DNA of 40,109 nt from Rhodospirillaceae bacterium (GTDB lineage Bacteria; Pseudomonadota; Alphaproteobacteria; Bin65): contig JAPPLJ010000012.1 in the NCBI GenBank assembly GCA_028819475.1, positions 1-40,109 on the forward strand. Direction: 5' to 3'. Under the pieces are notes generated by a model, which did not search any database, had not been told where the DNA came from, and saw nothing but the letters and a program-made list of their open reading frames with translations. The position numbers and the translations under genes are program-made. Each line of letters begins with the position of its first letter. Position 1 is the first letter of the stretch. Shown here piece after piece: positions 1 through 7,057 of this stretch.

Positions 1-58
<58 letters not shown>

Positions 59-82
59 CCCCCCCCGTTCGCCGCCGCGCCG

Positions 83-1333
83 ATGCCGGAGTCCGGCACT
101 GCTGCCCGGTCCGCATACCCCTCCCCCCGACCCCCTCCCCCAAGGGGAGGGGGGGAAAAGGAATACCGCCCGGCCGATCTGGCGGTCTATATCCACTGGC
201 CGTTCTGCCTGTCGAAATGCCCCTATTGCGATTTCAACTCCCATGTCCGGGAGACGATCGACATTGCGGCCTGGCAGGCGGCCTATCTCGGGCAGCTGCG
301 GGCCTGCGCGGCGCGGACCGGCCCGCGGCGTGTGACCAGCCTGTATTTCGGCGGCGGCACGCCCAGCCTGATGCCGCCGCAGACCGCAGGCGCGATCATC
401 GACGAGGCGGCGGCGGTCTGGAACCTCGACAGCGACGCCGAAATTACCCTTGAGGCCAACCCGGCGGCCGCCGACCGGGCGCGTTTCGCCGGCTTCGCGG
501 CGGCCGGCGTCAACCGGGTCTCGATCGGCGTGCAGAGCTTCGACGACGGGGACCTGCAGTTCCTCGGCCGGAACCATTCCGCCGGCGACGCGCGGCGGGC
601 GCTGCGGCTGGCGCGCCGCTCTTTCGGCCGGTTCAGCTTCGACCTGATCTACGCCCTGCCCGGGCAGACGGCGGCGGACTGGCGGGCGCAGCTCCGCGGC
701 GCGCTCGCCGAGGCCGGCGACCATCTCTCGCTCTATCAGCTCACGATCGAGCCGGGCACCGCCTTCCACGCGCAATGGCAGCGCGGCGAGCTGGCGACGC
801 CGGACGACGATACGACCGGAGCCCTGTACGAAACCACCCAAGAGGCGATGGATGCCGCGGGCCTGCCGGCCTACGAGATTTCCAACCACGCCCGGCCCGG
901 CGCCGAATCGCGCCACAACCTCGCCTACTGGCGCTATGGCGACTATGCCGGGATCGGCCCCGGCGCCCACGGCCGGCTGACGCTCGGCGGCGCGCGCCAC
1001 GCCACCCGGCAGCACCGCGCGCCGGAGGTGTGGCTGGAACGGGCGTCGCGGGCGGACGATCCGCAGGCGGCGGAGCAGGGCAGCACGATCGTTTCCGGCG
1101 CCGAGGCCATCGTCGAGGCCGTCATGATGGGCCTGCGCACCGCGGAAGGCGTGCCGCTTGCCCGGCTCGCGGCGCTGAGCGACGATCCGGAAAACATCGA
1201 AGCCGCCCTGGACCGGGACGCCGTCGCGCGCCTCGCCGAAGCCGGCCTGCTGGTCGACGACCCGGACCGGCTGCGCGCCACTGCCGCCGGCCGCCAGCGC
1301 CTCAACGCCGTGCTCGCCGCGATTGTGCGGTGA
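83..1333 (+). CDS. hemW: HemW, radical SAM heme chaperone
   Basis: HemW is a cytoplasmic radical-SAM protein that binds heme and delivers it to respiratory enzymes; it was long annotated as an oxygen-independent coproporphyrinogen III oxidase. The [4Fe-4S]/SAM motif CxxxCxxC is at Cys42, Cys46 and Cys49 (CLSKCPYCDF), followed by the glycine-rich GGGTPSL motif near residue 90 and the SIGVQSF segment. The family's C-terminal HemN-type domain follows, and 416 aa is close to the usual length once the N-terminus is discounted. The first 30 or so residues (proline- and glycine-rich) come from a C-tract/G-tract hairpin sequence and are not typical of HemW. No in-frame ATG lies between residue 1 and the SAM domain, so the ATG at 83 is kept. 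In alphaproteobacteria hemW usually sits near rsmI and yraN, as here. Confidence 0.93.
   Translation: MPESGTAARSAYPSPRPPPPRGGGEKEYRPADLAVYIHWPFCLSKCPYCDFNSHVRETIDIAAWQAAYLGQLRACAARTGPRRVTSLYFGGGTPSLMPPQTAGAIIDEAAAVWNLDSDAEITLEANPAAADRARFAGFAAAGVNRVSIGVQSFDDGDLQFLGRNHSAGDARRALRLARRSFGRFSFDLIYALPGQTAADWRAQLRGALAEAGDHLSLYQLTIEPGTAFHAQWQRGELATPDDDTTGALYETTQEAMDAAGLPAYEISNHARPGAESRHNLAYWRYGDYAGIGPGAHGRLTLGGARHATRQHRAPEVWLERASRADDPQAAEQGSTIVSGAEAIVEAVMMGLRTAEGVPLARLAALSDDPENIEAALDRDAVARLAEAGLLVDDPDRLRATAAGRQRLNAVLAAIVR
120..160. repeat. C-tract/G-tract hairpin inside hemW 5' end
   Basis: A stretch of short C runs is followed by a spacer and then GGGGAGGGGGGG, so the two halves can pair (CCCCCTCCCC against GGGGAGGGGG). 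Such C/G palindromes are normally intergenic. Here it is read through in frame as the proline/glycine-rich N-terminus of hemW. It could also form a G-quadruplex on the + strand. Confidence 0.5.
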
Positions 1334-1361
1334 TGCGTTAGGAGCCGGGAGCGGACCCGTC

Positions 1362-2534
1362 TTAGTTCGTGCCGATGGCGAAGCTGGTGCGCGCGGGATC
1401 GACGACCCGGAAGCCCTTGCGCCGCACTTCCAGCACCGCGAGGCCGCGCTCGATCAGGCCGTTCTCGCCGAAGCGGAAGATGCCGTCCGCGCCGAGGAAG
1501 CCGTTCGGATCGGTGAGCGCGCGCCGGGTGAAGGGATTGCGCCCCGGGCTACCCCCGGACTGCCCCCGTTCCCGCCCCCGTTCTGCAAGGGCCGCGGCGA
1601 GCGCGACGGCGTCGTAGGCCATGCTGGCGAAGCGGTCGGGCTTCGCCTTGAAGGCCTGTTCGTAGCGTCCGGCGAAGCGGGCGCTGATGTCCGGTTCCGG
1701 CGCCGTGAACCAGCCGCCGCGCAGGACATGCTCCGACTGCAGGCTGGGGTCGTTCCAGTTCGACATGCCGAGATACTGGTAGTCCGGCGACAGCACGTCG
1801 TTCAGCGCCAGCAGGCCGGCCACGGTGCGCAGCCGGTCGCCGCCGGCATGGATCAGCACGGCCCGGTAGGGCGGCTCCTCGGCGAAGGCCTCGATCCGCT
1901 CGCGCATCGGCGCAATCTCGCCGGGGTAGAAGGCCGTCCGGAGGACCTCCGCGCCGTGGCGCAGCGCCGCCGCCTCGGCATACATGACGATGCGCTCCCC
2001 GGTCGCCGAGGCCGGAACCAGCACGCCGATCTCCGAGAAACCGTTGTCGGCGGCATGGCGGACGATCCGGTCGACCTGCTGGCGCAGCAGGAAGCTGAGC
2101 AGGAACACGTTGCCACCGGCGACGCTTTCGCTGTTCGAGAAAGCGAGCAGGTTGATCCGGGCCCGGGCGGCCCGGCGCTTCGCCGCGGCGACCGCATCGC
2201 GGAACAGCGGGCCGACGATCAGCCGGGCGCCCGCCGCGACAGCCTTGCGCGCCGCCGCCGATGCGCCCCTGGCCGTGCCGGCGGTATCGAAGGAGAGAAC
2301 CGTGAGCGTGCCGCTGCCCGATTCCATGACCGCCATATGCGCGGCGTTTTCCATGGATTTGCCGATATCGGCATAGCGGCCCGAAAGCGGCAGGAGCAGG
2401 GCGATCGTGACCCGGCCGGCCTCGCGGGACACGCGGTCCGGCGGTTTGGCCGCCGATCCGGGCTTGCCCTTGGGAGCGCAAGCCGCCAGGGAAAGCGCGA
2501 GCATCAGCAGTATCGCGAGCATCGCGGCTGGCAT
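1362..2534 (-). CDS. Penicillin-binding protein activator, LpoA-like lipoprotein
   Basis: Predicted outer-membrane or periplasmic lipoprotein with a type I periplasmic-binding fold (Leu/Ile/Val-binding-like), the family that includes LpoA (YraM), which activates peptidoglycan synthases. The start chosen at 2534 gives MPAAMLAILLMLALSLAAC, a signal peptide ending in a lipobox (LAAC) with Cys19 as the lipidated residue. An upstream ATG at 2675 would add 47 residues with no role. After the lipobox come IALLLPLSGRYADIGKSM, typical of the ligand-binding fold, and RLIVGPLFRDAV. Mature length is about 370 aa. It is divergent from rsmI, the same arrangement as yraM/yraL (lpoA/rsmI) in E. coli. The ligand is not predictable; LpoA-type activity is inferred from position and fold. 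Confidence 0.82.
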   Translation of the reverse strand: MPAAMLAILLMLALSLAACAPKGKPGSAAKPPDRVSREAGRVTIALLLPLSGRYADIGKSMENAAHMAVMESGSGTLTVLSFDTAGTARGASAAARKAVAAGARLIVGPLFRDAVAAAKRRAARARINLLAFSNSESVAGGNVFLLSFLLRQQVDRIVRHAADNGFSEIGVLVPASATGERIVMYAEAAALRHGAEVLRTAFYPGEIAPMRERIEAFAEEPPYRAVLIHAGGDRLRTVAGLLALNDVLSPDYQYLGMSNWNDPSLQSEHVLRGGWFTAPEPDISARFAGRYEQAFKAKPDRFASMAYDAVALAAALAERGRERGQSGGSPGRNPFTRRALTDPNGFLGADGIFRFGENGLIERGLAVLEVRRKGFRVVDPARTSFAIGTN

Positions 2535-2713
2535 GCGCGCCGCCCGAACTGCGCCATCCGCCGTCGCCACCGCCTTTATGGGCGCGCCTGCATGGGCTAC
2601 CGTCACCTGTCGCTCCCGTATTTTCTGCCCGTCAAGAGCCGGTCCGAAGCCATGTATCCGATGTCCCGCAATCAAGGTAGTGACTGGCGGATTTGTTGTA
2701 AACGCTGCGGCCG

Positions 2714-3634
2714 ATGACCGAACCGCCGCACAAGCCGGCCCGGGACGCGGCCCGCGAACCGGATGCGCCGCCCCTCCCGCCGGGCCTGTATCCGGTGGCG
2801 ACGCCGATCGGCAACCTGCGCGACATCACCCTGCGCGCGCTCGATACCCTGGCCCAGGCCGACCTGGTCGTCTGCGAAGACACGCGGGTGACCGGCCGGC
2901 TGCTCGCCCATTTCGGCATCGCGGCGCGGCTGCGCAGCTACAACGACCGCAACGCCGCCCGGCAGCGCCCGGCGATCCTTGAAGCATTGAATGCGGGCAA
3001 GAGTGTGGCGCTGGTCAGCGACGCGGGCTCGCCGCTGATTTCCGATCCCGGCTACCGGCTGGTCGTCGACGCCATCGCGGCCGGCCACCGGGTCGAGGCG
3101 GTGCCTGGCCCGACCGCGGCGATCGCCGCCCTGCAGGTCTCCGGCCTACCGACCGACCGGTTCCGCTTCGTCGGCTTCCTCGCGCCGAAGGACGCGAAGC
3201 GGCGGCGGCAGCTCGCGGAACTCGCCGGCGAGACCTGCACCCTGATCTTCTACGAGAGCGGTCCGCGCCTCGCGGCGAGCCTGCGGGCGATGGCCGATAT
3301 CCTGGGCGACCGGCCGGCCGCGGTGGCGCGCGAGCTGACCAAGCGCTACGAGGAGGTGCGCCGCGGCATGCTGGCGGAGCTGGCGGCGGGGTTCGACACC
3401 GCGCCGAAGGGCGAGATCGCGGTCGTCGTGGGCGGCCGGGCGGACGACGACGCCCGCGAACCCGGCCACGACACCGACGCCCTGGTCCGCGCCGGGCTTG
3501 CGGCCGGAGACAGCGTCCGCTCGGTCGCCGATGCGGTCGCCGACGCGACGGGACTGCCGCGGCGCTCGGTCTACCAGCGCGCGCTTGCGCTTTCCAATGA
3601 GGCGCCGCAAGAGCGCGGGCCGGCCTCGCAATGA
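2714..3634 (+). CDS. rsmI: RsmI, 16S rRNA cytidine-1402 2'-O-methyltransferase
   Basis: RsmI methylates the 2'-OH of C1402 in the decoding centre of 16S rRNA using SAM. The tetrapyrrole-methylase fold is clear: VATPIGNLRDITLRALD near residue 28, VCEDTRVTGRLLAHFGI near 53, LVSDAGSPLISDPGY near 100 (the GSP SAM-binding loop) and VPGPTAAIAALQVSGLP near 128. At 306 aa it is slightly long because of about 20 extra N-terminal residues before the first conserved strand. The ATG at 2714 follows the roughly 180-bp divergent spacer shared with the LpoA-like gene. It is the first gene of a rightward run with yraN and the SirB1-type gene. A C-terminal winged-helix-like segment (DSVRSVADAVADATG) is also present, as in the family. 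Confidence 0.95.
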   Translation: MTEPPHKPARDAAREPDAPPLPPGLYPVATPIGNLRDITLRALDTLAQADLVVCEDTRVTGRLLAHFGIAARLRSYNDRNAARQRPAILEALNAGKSVALVSDAGSPLISDPGYRLVVDAIAAGHRVEAVPGPTAAIAALQVSGLPTDRFRFVGFLAPKDAKRRRQLAELAGETCTLIFYESGPRLAASLRAMADILGDRPAAVARELTKRYEEVRRGMLAELAAGFDTAPKGEIAVVVGGRADDDAREPGHDTDALVRAGLAAGDSVRSVADAVADATGLPRRSVYQRALALSNEAPQERGPASQ

Positions 3635-3655
3635 GCCCGCAATGAGCCGGCGGCC

Positions 3656-4051
3656 TTGACTGAAAAGGGGACGGGAAAGGGGACGGGAAAGGGGCGCGAG
3701 AAACGCCGGCGGGCTCGGCGCGCCGGCCTGCGCGCCGAGACGGCCGCCGCCTGGTATCTGCGCTGCAAGGGGTACCGGATCGAGGCCCAGAACCTGCGCA
3801 CGCCGGTCGGCGAGATCGACATCGCGGCCCGGCGCGGCGGCACGCTCGCCATCGTCGAGGTCAAGCACCGGCCGGAGTCGGGCGACCTCGGCAGCGCGGT
3901 GACCGCGGCCCAGCAGCGCCGCCTGGTCAACGCCGCCGGCTGGCTGCTCTCGGCGCGGCCGGGGCTGGCGCGGCTCACCGTCCGTTTCGATGTCGTGCTG
4001 GTCACGCCGGGCCGCCTGCCGCTACATTTGCCGAACGCCTGGCAGGCCTGA
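3656..4051 (+). CDS. YraN family protein (UPF0102), nuclease-like fold
   Basis: Small protein of the UPF0102/YraN family, which has a restriction-endonuclease-like (PD-(D/E)XK) fold of unknown cellular role. The conserved core is visible: RAETAAAWYL near residues 27-36, VGEIDIAARRG near 52-62 and IVEVKHR near 68-74. The Glu/Asp and EVK residues are the putative metal-binding set. The likely start is TTG at 3656, 22 bp after the rsmI stop; nearby ATGs at 3632 and 3642 are out of frame and soon reach stops. The first ten residues (TEKGTGKGTGKGRE) are encoded by a 12-bp tandem repeat, so the N-terminus is unusual and probably unstructured. Translation might instead begin later in the protein. 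The rsmI-yraN order is conserved. Confidence 0.88.
   Translation: MTEKGTGKGTGKGREKRRRARRAGLRAETAAAWYLRCKGYRIEAQNLRTPVGEIDIAARRGGTLAIVEVKHRPESGDLGSAVTAAQQRRLVNAAGWLLSARPGLARLTVRFDVVLVTPGRLPLHLPNAWQA
3664..3694 (+). repeat. 12-bp tandem repeat AAAGGGGACGGG, 2.6 copies
   Basis: Unit AAAGGGGACGGG occurs at 3664-3675 and 3676-3687, with a partial AAAGGGG at 3688-3694. It lies just after the TTG start of yraN and encodes its Gly-Lys-Gly-Thr repeats. The five closely spaced G runs could form a G-quadruplex in the mRNA near the translation start. Copy number may vary between strains, and each unit adds exactly four codons, so variation would not break the frame. Confidence 0.8.
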
Positions 4052-4060
4052 GGAGCGGGA

Positions 4061-4942
4061 ATGACCGGTTTGACCGACGGGAACCCGGCGCGCGGCGGCT
4101 ACCGCGCCTTCGCGGACCCCGACGCCGCCGAGGCATGGCTGACGGCGCTCGGCGGCGCGCCGGACGCGGCCATCGACCTGACCGGCGCGTGCCTGGCGCT
4201 CGGTGCGCTGGAGCGGCCGTGGCAATCCCTCGACCGGGAGGTCGGCCACCTGCGCCGCCTCGCCGAAGACCTGCGGGGCGCGGCGACCGTTGCGGGCCTG
4301 CCGCCGGCGGGGCGGGCGGAAGCCATCGCCGGCGTGCTGCACGGCCGGCACGACTATCGCGGCGACCGGGAAAGCTACGACGACCTGCGCAACGCCAACC
4401 TGCTCGCGGTCATCGAGCGCCGCCGCGGCCTGCCGATCGCGCTGAGCATCCTCTGGCTCCACCTAGCCCGCGCCATGGACTGGCCGGCCGAGGGCGTCAA
4501 CTTTCCCGGCCACTTCCTGGTCCGGCTCAGCGACGGTCCGGAGCGGCTGATGGTCGACCCGTTCGACGGCGGCCGGACGGTCGGAACCGAAGGCCTGCGC
4601 GCGCTCATCAAGCTGGTCGAGGGCGACGATGCCGAGCTGAAGCCGCACCACTATTCGCCGGCCTCGAACCGCGACATCCTCCTGCGCCTGCAGAACAACA
4701 TCAAGCTGCGGCAGATCCAGGCCGGCCGGCTGGACGACGCGCGGACGACCGTGGAGCGGATGCTGCTCTACGCGCCCGACCGGGCGGCGCTGTGGCACGC
4801 GCTGGGCGTGCTCAACGCCGAAACCGGCCGGCCGAAAGCCGCCCTCGACGCGCTGGGCAAGGTCGCCGGCCTCGACGATACCGGCGCCTGGCAGCGCCAG
4901 GTCGCCCGCCTGATGCAGCAGCTGCGGCGGAGGCTGAACTAG
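4061..4942 (+). CDS. SirB1 family protein: transglutaminase-like fold plus TPR
   Basis: Member of the SirB1/transglutaminase-like family, widespread and of unknown biochemical function. The N-terminal half carries the diagnostic segment around residues 107-150: YDDLRNANLLAVIERRRG, LPIALSILW, and NFPGHFLVRLSDGP followed by VDPFDGG. The position corresponding to the transglutaminase catalytic Cys is not Cys in the LPIALS motif, so enzymatic activity is doubtful, as for the family generally. The C-terminal third (about residues 210-290) has tetratricopeptide-type helices (LDDARTTVERMLLYAPDRAALWHALGVLNAETGRPKAA, split here by eye into two repeats). It starts 9 bp after yraN and is probably in the same transcript. 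In many relatives gshB follows yraN directly, so this gene and the ATPase after it interrupt the usual order. Confidence 0.85.
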   Translation: MTGLTDGNPARGGYRAFADPDAAEAWLTALGGAPDAAIDLTGACLALGALERPWQSLDREVGHLRRLAEDLRGAATVAGLPPAGRAEAIAGVLHGRHDYRGDRESYDDLRNANLLAVIERRRGLPIALSILWLHLARAMDWPAEGVNFPGHFLVRLSDGPERLMVDPFDGGRTVGTEGLRALIKLVEGDDAELKPHHYSPASNRDILLRLQNNIKLRQIQAGRLDDARTTVERMLLYAPDRAALWHALGVLNAETGRPKAALDALGKVAGLDDTGAWQRQVARLMQQLRRRLN

Positions 4943-5008
4943 GGGCGGATTCGCTCCCGCGGGGCAAACGTCAAACGCTCCTGCTTCATGTTATATATCA
5001 TTATTCTA

Positions 5009-5037
5009 TTGACTAATGTTAGTCGTTCAACTAATTT
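5009..5037 (+). promoter_or_regulatory. Candidate sigma-70 promoter of the AAA+ ATPase gene
   Basis: TTGACT at 5009-5014 (5 of 6 to the -35 consensus), a 17-bp spacer and TAATTT at 5032-5037 (3 of 6 to the -10 consensus) lie in a sharply AT-rich island about 30 bp before the ATG at 5067. The surrounding genome is very G+C rich, so this island stands out. Two palindromes overlap it (listed separately). The spacing is good; the -10 is weak. Confidence 0.5.
5013..5022. promoter_or_regulatory. Candidate operator 1, CTAA-N2-TTAG palindrome
   Basis: CTAATGTTAG is a perfect inverted repeat with a 2-bp centre; the symmetry extends to GACTAATGTTAGTC (5011-5024). It lies in the spacer of the candidate ATPase promoter, where a bound dimer would block RNA polymerase. 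The regulator is unknown; the ATPase's own C-terminal winged helix is one possibility. Confidence 0.5.
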
Positions 5038-5040
5038 TAG
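5031..5040. promoter_or_regulatory. Candidate operator 2, CTAA-N2-TTAG palindrome
   Basis: CTAATTTTAG repeats the architecture of the first palindrome exactly 18 bp downstream, overlapping the candidate -10. The two 11-bp sites ACTAATGTTAG and ACTAATTTTAG differ at one base. Two matching palindromes at a fixed distance suggest a real operator pair more than chance AT-richness does, but no regulator is identified. Confidence 0.5.
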
Positions 5041-5066
5041 CTTGCTATTTAACGAAAGGTGATTCC

Positions 5067-6302
5067 ATGAGCGCGTCCGGCTACTCGTTCGAAAACCCTT
5101 TCAGGCCCGGCGCGGGCCATATGCCCCCGTACCTGGCCGGCCGGACAGAGGAACTGGACGATTTCAGAAAGGCATTACGCCAAAAGACAATCCTGGAAAA
5201 TGTGATCCTGACCGGGCTGCGCGGCGTCGGCAAAACGGTCCTGCTCGAGACCTTCAAGCCGATTGCAAGACAGGCCGGCTGGCTATGGGTCGGCCAGGAC
5301 CTGTCCGAAGCGGCAAGCCTGACCGAGCAGAACCTCTCCGAGCGCATGATGGCGGATCTGGCCGTCGTGACATCCGGTTTGCTCCTTCGAACGGAGAAGC
5401 AGCTTCAGATGGGCTTCGGCGGCAGGGAGGTCGAGGCCTCTCATCCTCTCGGCTATGACGATCTTCGCTCGATTTTCGACAAGACTCCCGGCCTTGTGTC
5501 CGACAAGCTCAAAGCCGTTCTGTTGTCTGTGTGGGAAGCGCTTTCGCCAGGGAATACACCGGGAATCGTGTTTGCCTATGACGAAGCGCAAAATCTGGCG
5601 GACCACGCCGGAAAAGGGCAGTTTCCGCTCTCTTTGATGCTCGACGTGTTCCAGTCGATACAAAGAATGGGCGTTCCCTACATGCTTGTGCTGACCGGGC
5701 TCCCGACGCTGTTTCCGAAACTTATGGAGGCCAGAACGTATACCGAGCGGATGTTCCATGTGCTGTTCCTGACGCAATTGAACGACCGGGACAGCCGCGA
5801 TGCGATTACAAGGCCGATCGAGGGCGAAAACTGCCCGATCGCCTTCAAGGAAGAGACCGTCGAGCGCATACAAAAGACGGCCGGAGGTTATCCTTACTTC
5901 ATCCAGTTTATTTGCCGCGAATATTTCGATACCTGGCTGAACCAACACAGGAGCGGGCAGGAGATGTCGGTCTCCAGTCCGGACATCCTCAGAAAACTGG
6001 ATACGGACTTCTTTGCCGGGCGCTGGTCGCGCGCGACAGATCGCCAGCGGGAATTGATGGAGGTCATCGCCTCGCTCCCGGACAGCGATTCCGAATTCAC
6101 GGTCCAGGAGGTCGCCGACCTGTCCAAAACCCTGTTGGACAAACCCTTCAGCCGCAGCCACGTCAGCCAGATGCTCGTGTCGTTGAGCCAGGCAGGGCTC
6201 GTGTACAAGAACAGGTATGGCAAATACCTGTTTGCCGTTCCCCTTCTTTCGAGTTTCATCAAGCGGCAAATGCGGGAACAGCGATCGATGCTTCCCGTTT
6301 GA
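5067..6302 (+). CDS. AAA+ ATPase, Orc1/Cdc6-like archaeal-ATPase type, likely acquired
   Basis: A STAND/archaeal-ATPase-like AAA+ protein of 411 aa. Walker A is GLRGVGKT (residues 50-57), Walker B is IVFAYDE (167-173, followed by AQN), and a sensor-1-like VLTGLP and an arginine-rich TYTERMF follow. The C-terminal 80 residues look like a winged helix (FTVQEVADLSKTLLD then FSRSHVSQMLVSLSQAGLV), suggesting DNA binding. The ATG at 5067 is preceded by GAAAGGTG, a usable ribosome site; an upstream in-frame ATG at 5016 falls inside the promoter island. G+C and codon use are visibly lower and less biased than in neighbours (AAA, ATA, TTT, TTG are common), and the gene splits the usual yraN-gshB order, so horizontal transfer is likely. 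Related ATPases occur in defence and mobile contexts, but no partner gene is present; function is unknown. Confidence 0.82.
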   Translation: MSASGYSFENPFRPGAGHMPPYLAGRTEELDDFRKALRQKTILENVILTGLRGVGKTVLLETFKPIARQAGWLWVGQDLSEAASLTEQNLSERMMADLAVVTSGLLLRTEKQLQMGFGGREVEASHPLGYDDLRSIFDKTPGLVSDKLKAVLLSVWEALSPGNTPGIVFAYDEAQNLADHAGKGQFPLSLMLDVFQSIQRMGVPYMLVLTGLPTLFPKLMEARTYTERMFHVLFLTQLNDRDSRDAITRPIEGENCPIAFKEETVERIQKTAGGYPYFIQFICREYFDTWLNQHRSGQEMSVSSPDILRKLDTDFFAGRWSRATDRQRELMEVIASLPDSDSEFTVQEVADLSKTLLDKPFSRSHVSQMLVSLSQAGLVYKNRYGKYLFAVPLLSSFIKRQMREQRSMLPV

Positions 6303-6573
6303 TCTTCCGTCGGGAGCCTGCCGCTCTTCGGGTGGCCTCCCCGCGCCTTTCCGCAGGCGGGCAGCAGAAATCCGGACCAGTTTCGGAAAATGTGCTTGCA
6401 ATATGCAAAGAATCCCTATATTCGTAGATTGGAACAATTCATGAAAATCGGAGTCGGTTCATGGCCGTCTCTTTTCCCGTGCCGGAGGCCCCGCCTTGAA
6501 CGGTCCGGACGATGCAGCGGGCGGCGCCGATCGTCCCGGACGACCCGGCGGGCTGCACCGAAACGGGACACAA

Positions 6574-6603
6574 CATGACGAATCATGACATTTCATGACA
6601 CCT
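6574..6603. repeat. Phased CATGAC repeats, cluster 1 (three 10-bp units)
   Basis: Three consecutive 10-bp units: CATGACGAAT, CATGACATTT and CATGACACCT. The exact 10-bp period places each CATGAC on the same face of the helix. TCATGA inside the array is itself palindromic, so the sites could be read by a dimer or by stacked monomers. Confidence 0.75.
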
Positions 6604-6643
6604 GCACGCACGCTTGTCCGTTATCGAGGCCGGGCGTTCTTCC

Positions 6644-6771
6644 TTTCCGTCACCCCGACCGGAGGGAGCGAAGGGACCTCGGCTCGAAAGGGAATACAGG
6701 TGGCGAATGCCGGCGACGAGATTCCTCCGCTCCGCGGTTCTTCGAACCGCTCCGGTCGGAATGACGGGAAA
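6644..6771. repeat. 128-bp imperfect palindromic intergenic element
   Basis: The left end (TTTCCGTCACCCCGACCGGAG) is matched by the reverse complement of the right end (CTCCGGTCGGAATGACGGGAA), with two C-to-T differences and one extra base. The inside is only partly symmetric and holds a nested TTCTTCGAACC palindrome near 6749. It resembles the short dispersed palindromic elements common between genes in alphaproteobacteria. It sits between clusters 1 and 2 of the CATGAC repeats, and spurious ORFs run through it on both strands. Confidence 0.65.
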
Positions 6772-6789
6772 GGGTGCAGACAGCACCGA

Positions 6790-6809
6790 CATGACATTTC
6801 ATGACATCG
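6790..6809. repeat. Phased CATGAC repeats, cluster 2 (two units)
   Basis: Units CATGACATTT and CATGACATCG, again at exact 10-bp period. The 16-bp core ATGACATTTCATGACA is identical to that of cluster 1 and lies 206 bp downstream of it. Confidence 0.7.
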
Positions 6810-6901
6810 CCGCACACCCCCTCGGGGTGCCGCTCGAATCCTTCAAAAGAGGAAGAGGACAGCCGAACCTGAGGCGCCGAACCTGGCCGGAAACGAAGAA
6901 A

Positions 6902-6931
6902 CATGACGAATCATGACATCTCCTGACACCT
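6902..6931. repeat. Phased CATGAC repeats, cluster 3 (three units)
   Basis: Units CATGACGAAT, CATGACATCT and CCTGACACCT. It matches cluster 1 over about 30 bp with few differences, 328 bp apart, and so looks like a direct repeat of it. A further single CATGACATGG at 7052-7061 overlaps the gshB start codon. Confidence 0.7.
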
Positions 6932-7057
6932 TGCCCCATCCGTCAGGCCGGCCGGGCCGCGGCCGCCGGGCGGGCCGGCTTCCCTTGACGGCGGGTTTGC
7001 CTTAGGTGAACCGGCGAAAGCCGCAGGCGGGCCGGACATACTTGTACGGGGCATGAC

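Larger units (their letters stand above)
6303..7057. other. 755-bp gap filled with repeats, no convincing gene
   Basis: Between the ATPase stop and gshB I find no reading frame with plausible protein sequence; short ORFs here translate repeat DNA. The contents are: a possible promoter (TTGCAA at 6396, TATATT at 6417, spacer only 15 bp) before a doubtful 45-codon ORF at 6441-6578; three clusters of a 10-bp CATGAC repeat; and one 128-bp imperfect palindrome. The size and repeat density are out of line with the otherwise tight spacing of genes in the window. Confidence 0.75.

Noticed and set aside
6390..6578. Small ORF with possible promoter after the ATPase
   Set aside because: The promoter spacer is only 15 bp and the peptide is Arg/Pro-rich with no recognisable feature.
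6614..6916. 100-codon ORF between the ATPase and gshB
   Set aside because: It translates the palindromic element and CATGAC repeats; equal-quality ORFs exist on the other strand.
6574..6931. CATGAC clusters as a CRISPR array
   Set aside because: Units are 10 bp with no spacers of constant length and no cas genes nearby.
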